In this document: positions 1-9,631 of the stretch, piece after piece
How the letters are laid out: the number at the start of each line of letters is the position of its first letter
Position numbering within the stretch: position 1 is the stretch's first letter
Source: Desulforapulum autotrophicum
GTDB lineage: Bacteria; Desulfobacterota; Desulfobacteria; Desulfobacterales; Desulfolunaceae
Assembly (NCBI GenBank): GCA_020723285.1
Contig: DYJE01000008.1
Span: 90,267-154,266 of the forward strand
Direction: 5' to 3'
Length of the DNA stretch: 64,000 nt
Position numbers and translations under genes: made by a program
The notes under the pieces: generated by a model
Seen by the model: the letters and a program-made list of their open reading frames with translations, nothing else
Told to the model about the DNA's origin: nothing
Databases searched by the model: none

Positions 1-22
1 ATTCCGATTCACTTAACCAAGG

Positions 23-2683
23 ATGACACGCCACGCTCCTATGAAAAAACCTCAGATCCGATACCTGAAAGACTACCATGTTCCGTATTATCTGGTCGAC
101 AGAATCCATCTTGATTTCGACCTGTTCGACGATCATGCCATCGTGGATTCAACACTCGACATTAGGCGGAACGAGGAAGTTCAGACCGTTTTCCCCGAAC
201 TGTTCATGAACGGCAAAGAACTGGAACTCCTGTCCATCACCCTGGACGGCCGGACGCTTTCGCCGGGAGAATATGAAATCCTGGATGAAGGCATCACCGT
301 TTCAACGCCCGCCTCCCCGTTTGTCCTCCGTATCCGGACAAAAATCTTTCCCCGGGAGAACACCTCCCTTGAAGGCCTTTACATGGCGGACGGAACATTT
401 TTAACCCAGTGCGAGGCCGAAGGGTTCAGGCGTATCACCTATTTCCCGGACAGACCCGATGTGATGAGCCGGTACACGGTGACCCTCACGGCGGACAAAA
501 CAAAATACCCGGTGCTTCTGTCCAACGGGGACTGTGTCTGGACAAAAGACCAGGACAGCAACCGGCACACCGTCTGCTTTGAGGACCCCTATCCCAAACC
601 CTGCTACCTTTTCGCCCTGGTGGCCGGAAATCTGGCCATTGTGGAAGATTGTTTCGTCACCCGGGAAAGACGGAACGTGGCTCTGAAGTTCTACGTGGAT
701 CACGGCGACGAGGACAAATGCGCCCACGCCATGGAATCCCTGAAAAAATCCATGGCCTGGGACGAGGAGGTTTTCGGCCTCAGCTACGATCTTTCCACGT
801 ACATGATCGTGTCCACCCATGCATTCAACGCCGGAGCCATGGAAAACAAGGGCCTCAACATCTTCAATTCCAAATACGTCCTGGCACGGCCCGAAACCGC
901 CACGGACACGGATTTCCAGCTTATCGAAGGGGTCATCGCCCACGAATATTTCCACAACTGGACCGGCAACCGGGTGACCCTGAACAGCTGGTTTCAGCTG
1001 AGCCTGAAAGAAGGTCTCACAGTGTTCAGGGACCAGGAGTTCTCCTCGGACACCGGATCGCGGGCCATCAAGCGGATCACCGACGTCCGTTCCTTACGGG
1101 CCTCCCAGTTCCCGGAAGACGCGGGCCCCATGGCCCATCCCATCCGGCCCGAATCCTACATCGAGATGAACAACTTCTACACGTCCACGGTGTACAACAA
1201 AGGCGCGGAAGTGATCCGGATGATCCACACCCTTCTGGGCAAGGACGGCTTCCGCAACGGCATGGACCTTTATTTCAGAAGGTTCGACGGCAAGGCCGTG
1301 ACCACCGAAGATTTTGTGAAGTCCATGGAAGACGGCGGCGGCGCGGATCTTGCCCAGTTCAGGCTCTGGTATTCCCAGGCCGGAACGCCCCGGATCACCG
1401 TCAAACGGTCCTATGACAAAAAAAACAGGGCCTACACCCTGATCTTCGACCAGAAAATTCCCGACACGCCGGGCCAGACCGACAAGCTGCCCATGATGAT
1501 CCCCGTCTCCACGGCCCTTCTCGACCCTGACGGCCGGCCCCTGCCCCTTTGCATGGACCATGAAACAGGCGATGACCCTCCGATGGAACGAACGCTGGTT
1601 TTACGAAACAGCCGGGAGACCTTCCGTTTCAGAAACATCCCTCATAAACCGGTGCCTTCGCTGTTCAGGGGTTTTTCCGCGCCGGTGGTGGTGGACGCCG
1701 GATACAGCGCGTCGGAGCTGATGTTTCTCATGGCCCATGACACCGACGCTTTCAACCGCTGGGACGCGGCCCAGGTCCTGGTGTCGGACACCATTTCGGA
1801 TCTGATCGCCCTGCGAAGGGAAGGTAAAGATCTCACGCTTTCACGGGATCTTGTTTCCGCCTTCAGCAAAACCCTCACCGACGAGAACGCCGACAAGGCC
1901 CTCATCGCCCAGATTCTCACCATTCCCAGCGAAACGGAACTGGGAGACCGGATGGAATCCATCGATGTGGACGCCATCCATGCTACACGGGATTTCTTTA
2001 TCCGGCAGCTTGCCCAAGACCTCCAGGGCACGTTCAGGGTCGTCTTTGAAATCAACCGTGAAAAAGGCGCTTACGCCATCGACCCTCAAAGCATCGCACG
2101 GCGGAAGCTGAAAAACACGGCGCTCACGTATCTTGCCCATGTTGAAAAAGACAGGGAGGAATTCATATACCGTGAATTCATGAACGCCGGGAACATGACG
2201 GACAAGCTGTCGGCCTTCACCCTTCTGGCAGACATGGAGCACGACCTTTCCGACAAAGCCGTGGCCCAGTTTTACGACACCTGGAAAAACGACACCCTGG
2301 TTCTGGACAAATGGTTCGCGACCCAGGCGGCTTCCCGAAGGTCCGACACCCTTGAAAAGGTGGTGGCCCTCTGCGGCCACCCGGATTTCTCCATGAAAAA
2401 CCCCAACAAGGTGAGATCCCTCATCGGAACCTTCGCCCAGGCCAACCCCGTGTCGTTTCACAGCATCGACGGAAAGGGCTACACCTTTCTGGCGGACCGC
2501 GTGATCCTTCTTGATAAAATCAACGCCAGCATCGCGGCCCGGATGGTTTCGGCATTCAACAAATGGAAGCGCTACGATCCTGAACGCTCTGCCCTGATGC
2601 AGAAGGAACTGGAACGGATTCTCGCGTCGGACCGCCTGTCCAAAGGGGTTTATGAGGTGGTGTCTAAAGCTCTGGATGGATAA
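23..2683 (+). CDS. pepN: Aminopeptidase N (M1 family zinc metallopeptidase)
   Basis: Cytoplasmic M1 aminopeptidase that removes N-terminal residues from peptides. The 886-residue length matches the E. coli-type PepN (about 870). The GAMEN substrate-binding motif is at about 271-275. The zinc site HEYFH is at 307-311, with the third ligand Glu330 in LKEG, which gives the full HEXXH-X18-E pattern. The N-terminal CEAEGFR and PYPKPCYLFALVAG segments and the C-terminal helical domain are also PepN-like. Two starts are possible: ATG 23, with AAGG directly upstream, or ATG 41, which removes six residues; neither has a well-spaced ribosome binding site. The gene sits at the window edge, so its promoter is not visible. 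TesB follows after 140 bp that hold a REP-like repeat. Confidence 0.96.
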   Translation: MTRHAPMKKPQIRYLKDYHVPYYLVDRIHLDFDLFDDHAIVDSTLDIRRNEEVQTVFPELFMNGKELELLSITLDGRTLSPGEYEILDEGITVSTPASPFVLRIRTKIFPRENTSLEGLYMADGTFLTQCEAEGFRRITYFPDRPDVMSRYTVTLTADKTKYPVLLSNGDCVWTKDQDSNRHTVCFEDPYPKPCYLFALVAGNLAIVEDCFVTRERRNVALKFYVDHGDEDKCAHAMESLKKSMAWDEEVFGLSYDLSTYMIVSTHAFNAGAMENKGLNIFNSKYVLARPETATDTDFQLIEGVIAHEYFHNWTGNRVTLNSWFQLSLKEGLTVFRDQEFSSDTGSRAIKRITDVRSLRASQFPEDAGPMAHPIRPESYIEMNNFYTSTVYNKGAEVIRMIHTLLGKDGFRNGMDLYFRRFDGKAVTTEDFVKSMEDGGGADLAQFRLWYSQAGTPRITVKRSYDKKNRAYTLIFDQKIPDTPGQTDKLPMMIPVSTALLDPDGRPLPLCMDHETGDDPPMERTLVLRNSRETFRFRNIPHKPVPSLFRGFSAPVVVDAGYSASELMFLMAHDTDAFNRWDAAQVLVSDTISDLIALRREGKDLTLSRDLVSAFSKTLTDENADKALIAQILTIPSETELGDRMESIDVDAIHATRDFFIRQLAQDLQGTFRVVFEINREKGAYAIDPQSIARRKLKNTALTYLAHVEKDREEFIYREFMNAGNMTDKLSAFTLLADMEHDLSDKAVAQFYDTWKNDTLVLDKWFATQAASRRSDTLEKVVALCGHPDFSMKNPNKVRSLIGTFAQANPVSFHSIDGKGYTFLADRVILLDKINASIAARMVSAFNKWKRYDPERSALMQKELERILASDRLSKGVYEVVSKALDG

Positions 2684-2735
2684 GTGTATTATGATGGAGG
2701 AGATTGTTCTCCGAATGAGGGGCACCGAATGATAA

Positions 2736-2778
2736 GGATGGGGCCATGTGTCGGCTTTCGTGCCTCAAGCCGACCTAC
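2736..2778 (-). repeat. REP-like palindromic repeat, copy 1
   Basis: A short inverted repeat with 8-bp arms GTCGGCTT and AAGCCGAC around a 9-nt loop, followed on this strand by CTAC; read on the other strand it starts with GTAG. The flank (GGGCCAT-TGTCGG) and the overall plan recur at 23686-23723. The unit fits the GTAG-hairpin form of REP elements. It lies between pepN and tesB. Confidence 0.6.
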
Positions 2779-2823
2779 GAGAGAGTGTTTTAAATCATTG
2801 ATGAATCAGGGAGGGGATCAGAC

Positions 2824-3702
2824 ATGGGAACATGCACGCCGCGAGAGAACGTCTTGCAGGAACTGCTCGATCTTCTGAAACTGGAAAAGATCGAGGAAAA
2901 CATCTTCAGGGGGCGAAGCCAGGACCTGGGTTTCGGTAACATCTTTGGCGGCCAGGTGCTGGGTCAGTCCCTTTCCGCCGCGTCCCAGACCGTGACCGAC
3001 GAGCGGGTGGTCCACAGCCTGCACGGCTATTTTCTCTGGCCCGGTGATCCGGCCCTGCCCATCGTCTACGAGGTGGACTGCATCCGTGACGGCAAGAGCT
3101 TTACCACGCGGCGCGTGGTGGCTATCCAGAAAGGGCGGCCCATTTTTTCCATGTCCGCATCGTTCCACCGGCGGGAAAAGGGCTTCGAACACCGGGACGA
3201 GATGCCCGAGGTGCCGCCGCCGGAAGAGTTGATGTCGGAGCTGGAATACTCCCGGCTGAACAAGGACCGGATTCCCGAAAGCATCCGGGGGAAACTCACC
3301 TGCGACAGACCCATTGAAATCCGCACCGTGAACCCCGTGAACCCCTTCAAACCGGACAAACGTCCGCCCATGCGATGTTCCTGGTTCAGATCCATCGATC
3401 CTCTGGGCGACGACCTGTCCGTCCACCGTTACATGCTGGCCTACGCCTCGGATTTCGGACTGGCCACCACCTGTCTGGGACCCCACGGCCACACGTTTTT
3501 CGAACCCACCATGCAGGTGGCGAGCCTGGATCACTCCATCTGGTTTCACCGGGATTTCCGCCTGGACGACTGGCTGCTCTACGCCATGGAAAGCCCCAGC
3601 GCATCCAATGGTCTGGGCATGAACCGCGGCCGGGTGTTCACACGGGACGGTCTTCTTGTGGCCACCGTGGCCCAGGAAAGCCTGATCCGGTACAGAGGCT
3701 GA
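2824..3702 (+). CDS. tesB: Acyl-CoA thioesterase II
   Basis: Hydrolyses acyl-CoA to free fatty acid and CoA in the cytoplasm. The 292 residues form the double hot-dog fold typical of TesB (E. coli TesB is 286). The N-terminal half carries FGGQVLGQSL and the LHGYFLWPGDP stretch; the C-terminal half carries LAYASDFGLA, with the Asp of the catalytic triad, and ends in GLLVATVAQESLIR, with the catalytic Gln. The start ATG follows a GAGGGG sequence at good distance. The Cys-rich gene begins 5 bp after the stop and mgsA follows, so the three are probably co-transcribed. It fits a lipid-using organism, as do the hydroxyacyl-CoA dehydrogenase and crotonase later in the window. Confidence 0.95.
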   Translation: MGTCTPRENVLQELLDLLKLEKIEENIFRGRSQDLGFGNIFGGQVLGQSLSAASQTVTDERVVHSLHGYFLWPGDPALPIVYEVDCIRDGKSFTTRRVVAIQKGRPIFSMSASFHRREKGFEHRDEMPEVPPPEELMSELEYSRLNKDRIPESIRGKLTCDRPIEIRTVNPVNPFKPDKRPPMRCSWFRSIDPLGDDLSVHRYMLAYASDFGLATTCLGPHGHTFFEPTMQVASLDHSIWFHRDFRLDDWLLYAMESPSASNGLGMNRGRVFTRDGLLVATVAQESLIRYRG

Positions 3703-3707
3703 ATCCC

Positions 3708-4550
3708 ATGATCGACCATCCATGCGACAGCACAACACCCGGCGGCGTCTACCTGTGCCAGACCGATGAAAACCTGTCCTGCGGAGCCTGCTGCGGGTTG
3801 TACAATGTGGCGGACCCAGGCTTTGAAAGCCTCTCGGCCCTGCTCAGATGCCGAACGGAGCTTTTCCTTAAAACCGAAAGAAATTTCGATGCCCTGGTGC
3901 ATTTCAAAGAGCAGGTGGAACGCATGGAAAACCAGAACCGGCCCTATCCTGAATTCCATCACTGCCCTTACATCGGGCTGGTGGGCTCTTCGTTGTCAAG
4001 GCCGGGCTGCCTTCTTCATCCCTTGAATCCGGGCAACCGGTCCGTGGATCACCGGGGATTGAGCGACTGGGGCGGCCTTGCCTGCGCCACATATTTCTGT
4101 CCGACCTGCAGCACGCTTCCGGCCCGGTACAAACGGATTTTACGCATGTGCTGCGACTCCTGGCATCTTTTCGGACTCATCGTTCCGGAAACAGCCATGC
4201 TCGCCTGTTTTTTCCAGGCTATCGAAACCCTCGCCGGGCAAATCCTCGATCCTTCCGTCCTTTCCGGCCACGAACCGTTCAAGATGGCGGTACGCCGATT
4301 TTTCGCCCTGAAAACGGACTGGTCATACAGGCCTAAAGGTTTCAACAGACTGGGCAACTATTTTTTCAACGACAACCTGTACCCGAGAATCCCCGTAAAT
4401 TACCGGGGTTTCGATTGCGAACCGTCCGGACTGGACCCTATCCTGACAGCCCTTGGCTCGGAATTCACTGATAAATCCAGCCTGGAATCGGCGGAGCAAA
4501 GCCTTCATGACATCATCACGTCTGCGGCTTTCGCCATGATTTCACCATAA
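3708..4550 (+). CDS. Cysteine-rich protein of unknown function
   Basis: A 280-residue protein that I do not recognise with certainty. The N-terminus has a CGACC cluster (LSCGACCGLYN), followed by a PGCLLHP segment and a CATYFCPTC segment, and then a mostly helical C-terminal half with few cysteines. The first two elements recall the YkgJ/UPF0153 metal-chelating proteins, in which a Cys cluster binds zinc or an iron-sulfur centre, but the match is distant. The start is ATG 3708, only 5 bp after the tesB stop; the frame is open further upstream but that part overlaps tesB. No signal peptide or membrane segment is seen. mgsA follows after 18 bp. Confidence 0.75.
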   Translation: MIDHPCDSTTPGGVYLCQTDENLSCGACCGLYNVADPGFESLSALLRCRTELFLKTERNFDALVHFKEQVERMENQNRPYPEFHHCPYIGLVGSSLSRPGCLLHPLNPGNRSVDHRGLSDWGGLACATYFCPTCSTLPARYKRILRMCCDSWHLFGLIVPETAMLACFFQAIETLAGQILDPSVLSGHEPFKMAVRRFFALKTDWSYRPKGFNRLGNYFFNDNLYPRIPVNYRGFDCEPSGLDPILTALGSEFTDKSSLESAEQSLHDIITSAAFAMISP

Positions 4551-4568
4551 GAACCCTCGGAGAAACCC

Positions 4569-4979
4569 ATGAATCAGAAAAAACGCATCGCCCTCATCGC
4601 CCACGACGGAAAAAAAAAGGAACTCCTGACCTGGGCCATGACCAACAGGGAAATTCTCAAAAACCACGATCTCTGTGGAACCGGAACAACCGGGGGGCTT
4701 ATCGCCGAAAACACCGGCCTTGATGTCAGGCGCTACAAAAGCGGCCCTCTTGGCGGTGATCAGCAGATCGGTGCCCTGATTTCAACCGGCGACCTCGATA
4801 TCCTGATTTTTTTCTGGGATCCCATGACCGCCCAGCCCCACGACGTGGACGTAAAAGCCCTTTTGCGGATGAGCGTCCTTTACAACGTGGTGGTGGCCTG
4901 CAACAAGGCGTCGGCGGATTACCTGATCTCAAGCCCCCTTTTTCACAATGCCTACCCCGACTCGGACATAGACGCATAG
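4569..4979 (+). CDS. mgsA: Methylglyoxal synthase
   Basis: Converts dihydroxyacetone phosphate to methylglyoxal and phosphate, a bypass of lower glycolysis used when phosphate is limiting. All family landmarks are present: AHDGKK at 11-16, GTGTTGG for phosphate binding, [10 protein letters not shown] with the catalytic Asp64, and Asp84, His91 and Asp94, which match E. coli Asp91, His98 and Asp101 with an offset of 7. The protein has 136 residues against 152 in E. coli; the missing part is the variable N-terminus. A GGAGA sequence precedes the ATG. It is third in the tesB cluster. Confidence 0.96.
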   Translation: MNQKKRIALIAHDGKKKELLTWAMTNREILKNHDLCGTGTTGGLIAENTGLDVRRYKSGPLGGDQQIGALISTGDLDILIFFWDPMTAQPHDVDVKALLRMSVLYNVVVACNKASADYLISSPLFHNAYPDSDIDA

Positions 4980-5070
4980 ACGCATGTTTTTTTCTGAAGG
5001 ATTGTCCGCCGTCTTCCGATACCATTAACAGGATGTTTTTTTTATCACTTCAACATGAAAGGCGGGTCGG

Positions 5071-5376
5071 ATGGCAAATCCTGGGGTCCATATATTGTTA
5101 ACTGGTGGTCAGACGGTTCTCGCCGCCTGCGGAGCCATGGTGGTTTACGGATTTATCAGGGTCAGGCGCGCCGTCTCGGCCCTTTCAGCCTGTGATATGG
5201 ACGGATGTGAGCTGAGACGCATGTATTCGGAATTCAAGACCGAAGTCGAAACCCTGCGCCAGGTCAACGTCCCAGGGACCGGGTCAGGCTCTGAGCTGAG
5301 ACTTGACATTGATCAGGATGTTCTTGAGGCTTTCTTCAATGAGACCCCGCCGGAAGACAAAAGTCTTCTCCATTAA
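5071..5376 (+). CDS. Small single-pass membrane protein, unknown
   Basis: Not recognised. The 101 residues contain one hydrophobic segment at about 8-28 followed by an arginine pair (RVRRAV), so the N-terminus is probably outside and the rest cytoplasmic. The remainder is acidic and helical, with a coiled-coil-like stretch around residues 45-65. A GGCGGG sequence lies upstream of the ATG. It lies 144 bp before the SpoIIE-type phosphatase; no functional link is visible. Confidence 0.6.
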   Translation: MANPGVHILLTGGQTVLAACGAMVVYGFIRVRRAVSALSACDMDGCELRRMYSEFKTEVETLRQVNVPGTGSGSELRLDIDQDVLEAFFNETPPEDKSLLH

Positions 5377-5520
5377 GATTCCAATGCCGGGTGATAATCC
5401 CGTTGTTTTCTAAACTGAACCGGGTTACACTCGAAGCACTGATAATGATCTGTAGATAATCCAACACACCGTGCCCTTGCAGTCCATCGGGCCATTACAC
5501 GAACAACACAGTTGATTCCC

Positions 5521-6954
5521 ATGACCGATTCACCGCCTGATATCAAAAATGAGCAAAAAAGGTTGAGGCTGTTCAGGTATTCGCTTCTTGCCATGGTATC
5601 GTACCAGATTCCCATGGCCATCGCCTACCTTGCCAAATATCTCGGCATCACCGGCTATGAATACAAGGTGATCTACATTCCGTATTTTCTGTTTCTGACG
5701 TGCAGCATCACGGCCTTGTCCATGATCCGGATAAAAAAAAACATTTCTCGGGGTTTCATTCATTTCATATTGCATTATCAGGTGGTTTTCTGCCTGGTTG
5801 TGGCAGCGTACATGACGTTTGCCATGGACGATCAGAGACATCTTGTCCCCATCGGCTGCCTGCTCGTCCTGATCTTCGTCTTTATCCAGTCGCCTCTTTT
5901 TGTATCTTTTGCCTATATCGCGCTTCAGGTGATTCTCTACATGTCCGCTTCATACCTCGGCATCCGGGCATCGGCATCCGGGGCACCCTTTCTCAGCGAG
6001 GTGTTGTACATTTTCATGTATGTCCCCATCTGCCTGTTCATGGCGTACCTTTCCAAAATCATGCAGGACCAGCGGAAAAAAATCAACAACGCCAATACCA
6101 AACTGAAATCCGCCCACACCGAACTTGAAACCACATACTCCGCCCTTGAAAATGCCCATGAAGAACTGGAATCCCATAACGAGCGCATGGTGGAAAGCAT
6201 ACGCTACGCCGAAATGATCCAGCGCTCCCTTCTGCCAGGACTTGACCGCCTTAAAGCGGTAAGCCCGGACAGCATGTTCATCTGGATGCCCAAGGATATC
6301 GTCGGAGGCGACATCTTCTACACATACACCTCGCCGGAAAGAAGCATCATCGCCCTGATGGACTGCACCGGACACGGCGTTCCCGGAGCGTTTCTCACCA
6401 TGATCGCCTATTCGGAAATCAGAAAAATCGTTCTTGACGACGCGTATTTTTCACCTTCCGATATCCTCCAGCGGCTGAACAGAGCTGTGAAAAACGTCCT
6501 ACATAAAAGTGCGGAACGCAGTGAGACCGATGACGGACTTGACGCTGCCATCTGTCAGATCGATCACATCAACCGAAAGGTGATATACGCCGGGGCGCGT
6601 CTCCCCCTGTTTTATGTAAAAAACCAGATGCTTCACAGGAAAAATGGGGACAAGCACAGCATCGGATACAAAGATTCCGATGAGCATTTCCATTTTACAG
6701 ATCATGTCATCACCGTGGGGGATCGCTGCTCGTTCTATCTGAAAACGGACGGTTTCACCGATCAGCTCGGAGGCGTGAAAAATCTCCGGTTCGGTACAAA
6801 ACGTTATACAGCCATGATCATGGACCATTATGACAAATCATACGGGGATCAGCGCAAGATATTCCTGAAGACACTTCTTGATTACAAAGGGGCGGGTCCG
6901 CAGATTGACGATATCACCCTCATCGGATTCAGTGTGGGGGGAGAACCGGCGTAA
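5521..6954 (+). CDS. Membrane-bound SpoIIE/PP2C-type serine phosphatase
   Basis: A 477-residue membrane protein. About six hydrophobic segments fill residues 20-185, a coiled coil follows at about 185-225, and a PP2C/SpoIIE phosphatase domain takes the C-terminal half. That domain has AEMIQRSLLP, the metal-site motif VGGDIF, MDCTGHGVPGAF, and a final DDITLIGF. Such proteins dephosphorylate anti-anti-sigma (STAS) proteins in partner-switching systems. I start it at ATG 5521; a TTG three codons upstream is also in frame, and neither has a clear ribosome binding site. It converges with a possible STAS-like gene only 11 bp away, which suggests but does not prove a functional pair. Confidence 0.9.
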   Translation: MTDSPPDIKNEQKRLRLFRYSLLAMVSYQIPMAIAYLAKYLGITGYEYKVIYIPYFLFLTCSITALSMIRIKKNISRGFIHFILHYQVVFCLVVAAYMTFAMDDQRHLVPIGCLLVLIFVFIQSPLFVSFAYIALQVILYMSASYLGIRASASGAPFLSEVLYIFMYVPICLFMAYLSKIMQDQRKKINNANTKLKSAHTELETTYSALENAHEELESHNERMVESIRYAEMIQRSLLPGLDRLKAVSPDSMFIWMPKDIVGGDIFYTYTSPERSIIALMDCTGHGVPGAFLTMIAYSEIRKIVLDDAYFSPSDILQRLNRAVKNVLHKSAERSETDDGLDAAICQIDHINRKVIYAGARLPLFYVKNQMLHRKNGDKHSIGYKDSDEHFHFTDHVITVGDRCSFYLKTDGFTDQLGGVKNLRFGTKRYTAMIMDHYDKSYGDQRKIFLKTLLDYKGAGPQIDDITLIGFSVGGEPA

Positions 6955-6965
6955 TATTCCGATTA

Positions 6966-7559
6966 TCAGTTCTGAAGGTATTTCCCATCATTTTCCAAAG
7001 CGGCTTCAGCGTCTTCCATGGTTTTCACCACCATGATTTCCTGCCCGTGCTGGAAATGCTTTTTGAGAATCGAGGTCACCAGCGATTCCTTTTCCTTGTC
7101 GATTCTTACCGTTCGGTTGACCCCGGCCTGCACGATCAGAAAGCGGACCTTCCTCAGGTGGAAAATTGTCCGCATGTCTGTGATGGTTTCGAGTTCCGTG
7201 ATGTCGTTGATGACATCAAAATCCTTCTCCACATTTTCAAGAACGCTGATGACGGCGTTTGACGCCATTTTTGCAGCTTTGATATCAAATATACCCATCA
7301 ACTTGATGAGCAATCTGTTTTTCTTCATATCATAGGTCACACTCCACTCCGCTTTCCCGCAGGAGCCATGGCGTTTGTCCGGAGGCCGTTTTTTTTCGAG
7401 AGCCTTGATGTAATTCCTGTATTTTTCGATATCTTCCTCAAGCCTGCATATCTCCCGGACCAAAACGGGCACCATCACCTGAAGCTGGTCGATGTCAACG
7501 ACGTTGGCCCGTGTTTTCTTTTTGAACTTTTTCTTCAGATCCTCGATATCGAAATCCAT
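6966..7559 (-). CDS. Coiled-coil protein with possible STAS-like domain
   Basis: A soluble 197-residue protein. The N-terminal part (1-60) is highly charged and helical, with a predicted coiled coil around ICRLEEDIEKYRNYIKALEKK. The part from about 70 to 190 alternates short strands and helices, with a core DFDVINDITEL that resembles the STAS/SpoIIAA fold, but the usual phosphorylated serine in a DxSG context is not evident. The start ATG has an AAGGAGA ribosome binding site. It converges on the SpoIIE-type phosphatase gene, a common partner of STAS proteins. The domain call is an inference from pattern only. Confidence 0.65.
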   Translation of the reverse strand: MDFDIEDLKKKFKKKTRANVVDIDQLQVMVPVLVREICRLEEDIEKYRNYIKALEKKRPPDKRHGSCGKAEWSVTYDMKKNRLLIKLMGIFDIKAAKMASNAVISVLENVEKDFDVINDITELETITDMRTIFHLRKVRFLIVQAGVNRTVRIDKEKESLVTSILKKHFQHGQEIMVVKTMEDAEAALENDGKYLQN

Positions 7560-7852
7560 GATTTCTCCTTGTTCGGCATGCCCAGCACGAGAAATGTAAC
7601 GTTCAGTGTTCGTTCGATCATGGCGGATGCCGATTGACGGAATGGCGCAAGATAATGTCTCGACAGATGGATGAAATCCTTTAATTCAGGCCATTATAAC
7701 GAAATGACTTTTCGAGGTCAATTCCATAGAACGTTATCCTTGATTTTGGAATACGTTGCGGATAAGATCGGCCCGTTTTGTTCCACCGTGCGTCACATCA
7801 GTGACGATAAGGCGGGGTTCAGCATCTTAACGTGTTTATATGGAGGATTATT

Positions 7853-8293
7853 ATGAAAAAGCTGTTCATCATGGTCTGCATTCTTGCCATGCCAAGCCTG
7901 GGCCTCGCAGCTCAGGGAGGTCCCTTGGGCCTTGGCATCATCCTGGGTGATCCAACCGGCATAAGCGCGAAATACTGGCTCGATAAAACCCATGCCATCG
8001 ATGCGGCCATCGGTTTTGACAGATTTTCTGTCCATGCGGACTATCTGTTTCATTTCTGGAACATCATTCCCCAGACAGGCGGCGGGGAGCTTGGGGCCTA
8101 TGCAGGTCCCGGTGTCGTTTTCAAAGACAAGAAAGAAGACAACATGGTGGGTATCCGGCTGGCCCTTGGGGCGGCGTATGAACTGAACCAGTATCCGGTG
8201 GAGATCTTCGCCGAAATCGTTCCGGTTTTTGAAATATCCCCCGACTCCGATCTGAATCTCGATGGTGGCATCGGCTTCCGGTATTTCTTCTGA
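7853..8293 (+). CDS. Outer-membrane beta-barrel protein, small
   Basis: A 146-residue exported protein. Residues 1-21 form a signal peptide (hydrophobic core, then GLAA). The mature part shows alternating hydrophobic residues typical of beta strands, many glycines (GGGELGAYAGPG), and ends in RYFF; a C-terminal Phe is the hallmark of outer-membrane barrels assembled by BamA. I choose ATG 7853 because TGGAGG lies just upstream; the GTG further upstream has no such site. It is monocistronic and converges with the PlsC-like gene. The ligand or role is unknown. Confidence 0.8.
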   Translation: MKKLFIMVCILAMPSLGLAAQGGPLGLGIILGDPTGISAKYWLDKTHAIDAAIGFDRFSVHADYLFHFWNIIPQTGGGELGAYAGPGVVFKDKKEDNMVGIRLALGAAYELNQYPVEIFAEIVPVFEISPDSDLNLDGGIGFRYFF

Positions 8294-8295
8294 TC

Positions 8296-8328
8296 AAATA
8301 AAACGGGGCGTTTGATTAAAACGCCCCG
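8296..8328 (-). terminator. Rho-independent terminator of the plsC-like gene
   Basis: A perfect 10-bp stem (CGGGGCGTTT with its complement) and a 5-nt loop between two convergent genes. On the minus strand the stem is followed by TTTTATTT, so it terminates the acyltransferase transcript; the plus-strand side lacks a T run but may still pause transcription from the barrel-protein gene. Confidence 0.8.
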
Positions 8329-8364
8329 AAACAGTCACTTCCTCACAGTATCTTCGCCTAAAAA

Positions 8365-9261
8365 TCAGGCTTCACTCCCAAGCATGGCCGCCATTTTTTT
8401 ATCTTTGCTGATCCAGAGATTGTTCACCCAATTCTGAAATTTTTCTCTGAAATGATCATCCTCAAAGTAATCCCCGATCATTTCGTCGGTGACCGGCAGG
8501 ACCTCCACATTCACCTTGACATCACCCACTCCTCCGCAAAGAAACTGCCAGAATGTTTTCGGGCCCTGGGGATAAGCGATGGTCACGTTGACGATCCCCG
8601 TAATCATATCCCGCATGGAGCCAAGAACGAATGCAATTCCGCCGGCCTTGGGTTTCAGAAGGTGTGTGAAGGGGCTTTGCTGCCGCTGGTGCTTCACAGG
8701 CGTGTACCGCGTCCCTTCCATGAAATTGACGATGGACACGGGGATCGTTTTAAATTTTTCACAGGCTTTTCTCGTAATTTCAATATCTTTGCCCTTAAGA
8801 TGCGGGTTTTTTTTCAAAAAGCTGCTGGAGTACCTTTTCATGAACGGAAAATCCAGCGCCCACCAGGCAAGCCCCATTAAAGGCACCCAGATCAGTTCCT
8901 GTTTCAGAAAGAATTTCAAAAACGGGATCCGTCGAAGCAGGAGCTTCTGAAGAATCAGAATATCCACCCAGGACTGGTGATTGGACACCACCACGTACCA
9001 TTTTCCGTTTTCGAGGGAATCCAGGCCCTTGGCGTCAATTCTGATATTCTGGACAAGCCACAGGTTGAAACTGTTGAAATCCACCCAGCATGTGGCGATG
9101 AAATCAATGACCAACCGTGAAACATACTGCCAGAACTTGAATGGAATCAAAAGTTTAAGAACTGAAAAAACAACAAGAGGTCCAATCCAGAACAGCGTGT
9201 TTAAAAAATAAAGTGAAAAAGCGATGAAAGCCCGAACCGGCCCCGGTAAAAATGAAAGCAT
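8365..9261 (-). CDS. PlsC-family acyltransferase (YihG-like)
   Basis: A 298-residue membrane acyltransferase that probably moves an acyl chain to a lysophospholipid or related acceptor. The catalytic motif NHQSWVD (His95, Asp100) is the HX4D of the PlsC family, and FMEGTRYTP is the glycerol-phosphate-binding FPEGTR block. The N-terminus has one long hydrophobic stretch (10-45) that anchors it to the inner membrane. The QQSPFTHLLKPKAGGI region resembles E. coli YihG rather than PlsC itself. A GGGAGA sequence precedes ATG 9261. The gene is alone between two gaps and has its own terminator. Confidence 0.88.
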   Translation of the reverse strand: MLSFLPGPVRAFIAFSLYFLNTLFWIGPLVVFSVLKLLIPFKFWQYVSRLVIDFIATCWVDFNSFNLWLVQNIRIDAKGLDSLENGKWYVVVSNHQSWVDILILQKLLLRRIPFLKFFLKQELIWVPLMGLAWWALDFPFMKRYSSSFLKKNPHLKGKDIEITRKACEKFKTIPVSIVNFMEGTRYTPVKHQRQQSPFTHLLKPKAGGIAFVLGSMRDMITGIVNVTIAYPQGPKTFWQFLCGGVGDVKVNVEVLPVTDEMIGDYFEDDHFREKFQNWVNNLWISKDKKMAAMLGSEA

Positions 9262-9545
9262 GACACATTCTCTCCCATGTAACTTGAACGAACACCGGGG
9301 CTCACCTTATCCCCCCGGACAAATATGGGCGAAAAATTCAGCAAATTGCATACCGCCCTTGGATTATTTTTTTTCAACCGACTGTATTCAATGGATTTAT
9401 TATAATCGTTAATCGTATAAGTCTTTTATCAGGTTGGCATAAAATGAGCAACAGCATTCAATTCATGCGCCCACGACTTAAAAACATAGCCAACTTCATG
9501 AAGAAAGTTTGGTAACCCCCAAATAATACAAGATTATGTTTGTCC

Positions 9546-9574
9546 TTGACACTCCCCGATCTATCCATTATGTT
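9546..9574 (+). promoter_or_regulatory. Sigma-70 promoter of the hybrid kinase gene
   Basis: TTGACA, a 17-bp spacer and TATGTT, which places the transcript start near 9581. This falls about 50 nt before the chosen start codon at 9632. The rest of the 370-bp gap back to the plsC-like gene (9262-9631) is AT-rich and shows no gene. Confidence 0.65.
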
Positions 9575-9631
9575 CACAATGCTTAATCACTTTACAATTT
9601 AATGTTTTCAACCTTTATACAAGGGTCATCC

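Noticed and set aside
3375..3707. N-terminal extension of the Cys-rich gene into tesB
   Set aside because: It lies out of frame inside tesB and has no family similarity; ATG 3708 fits the gene spacing.
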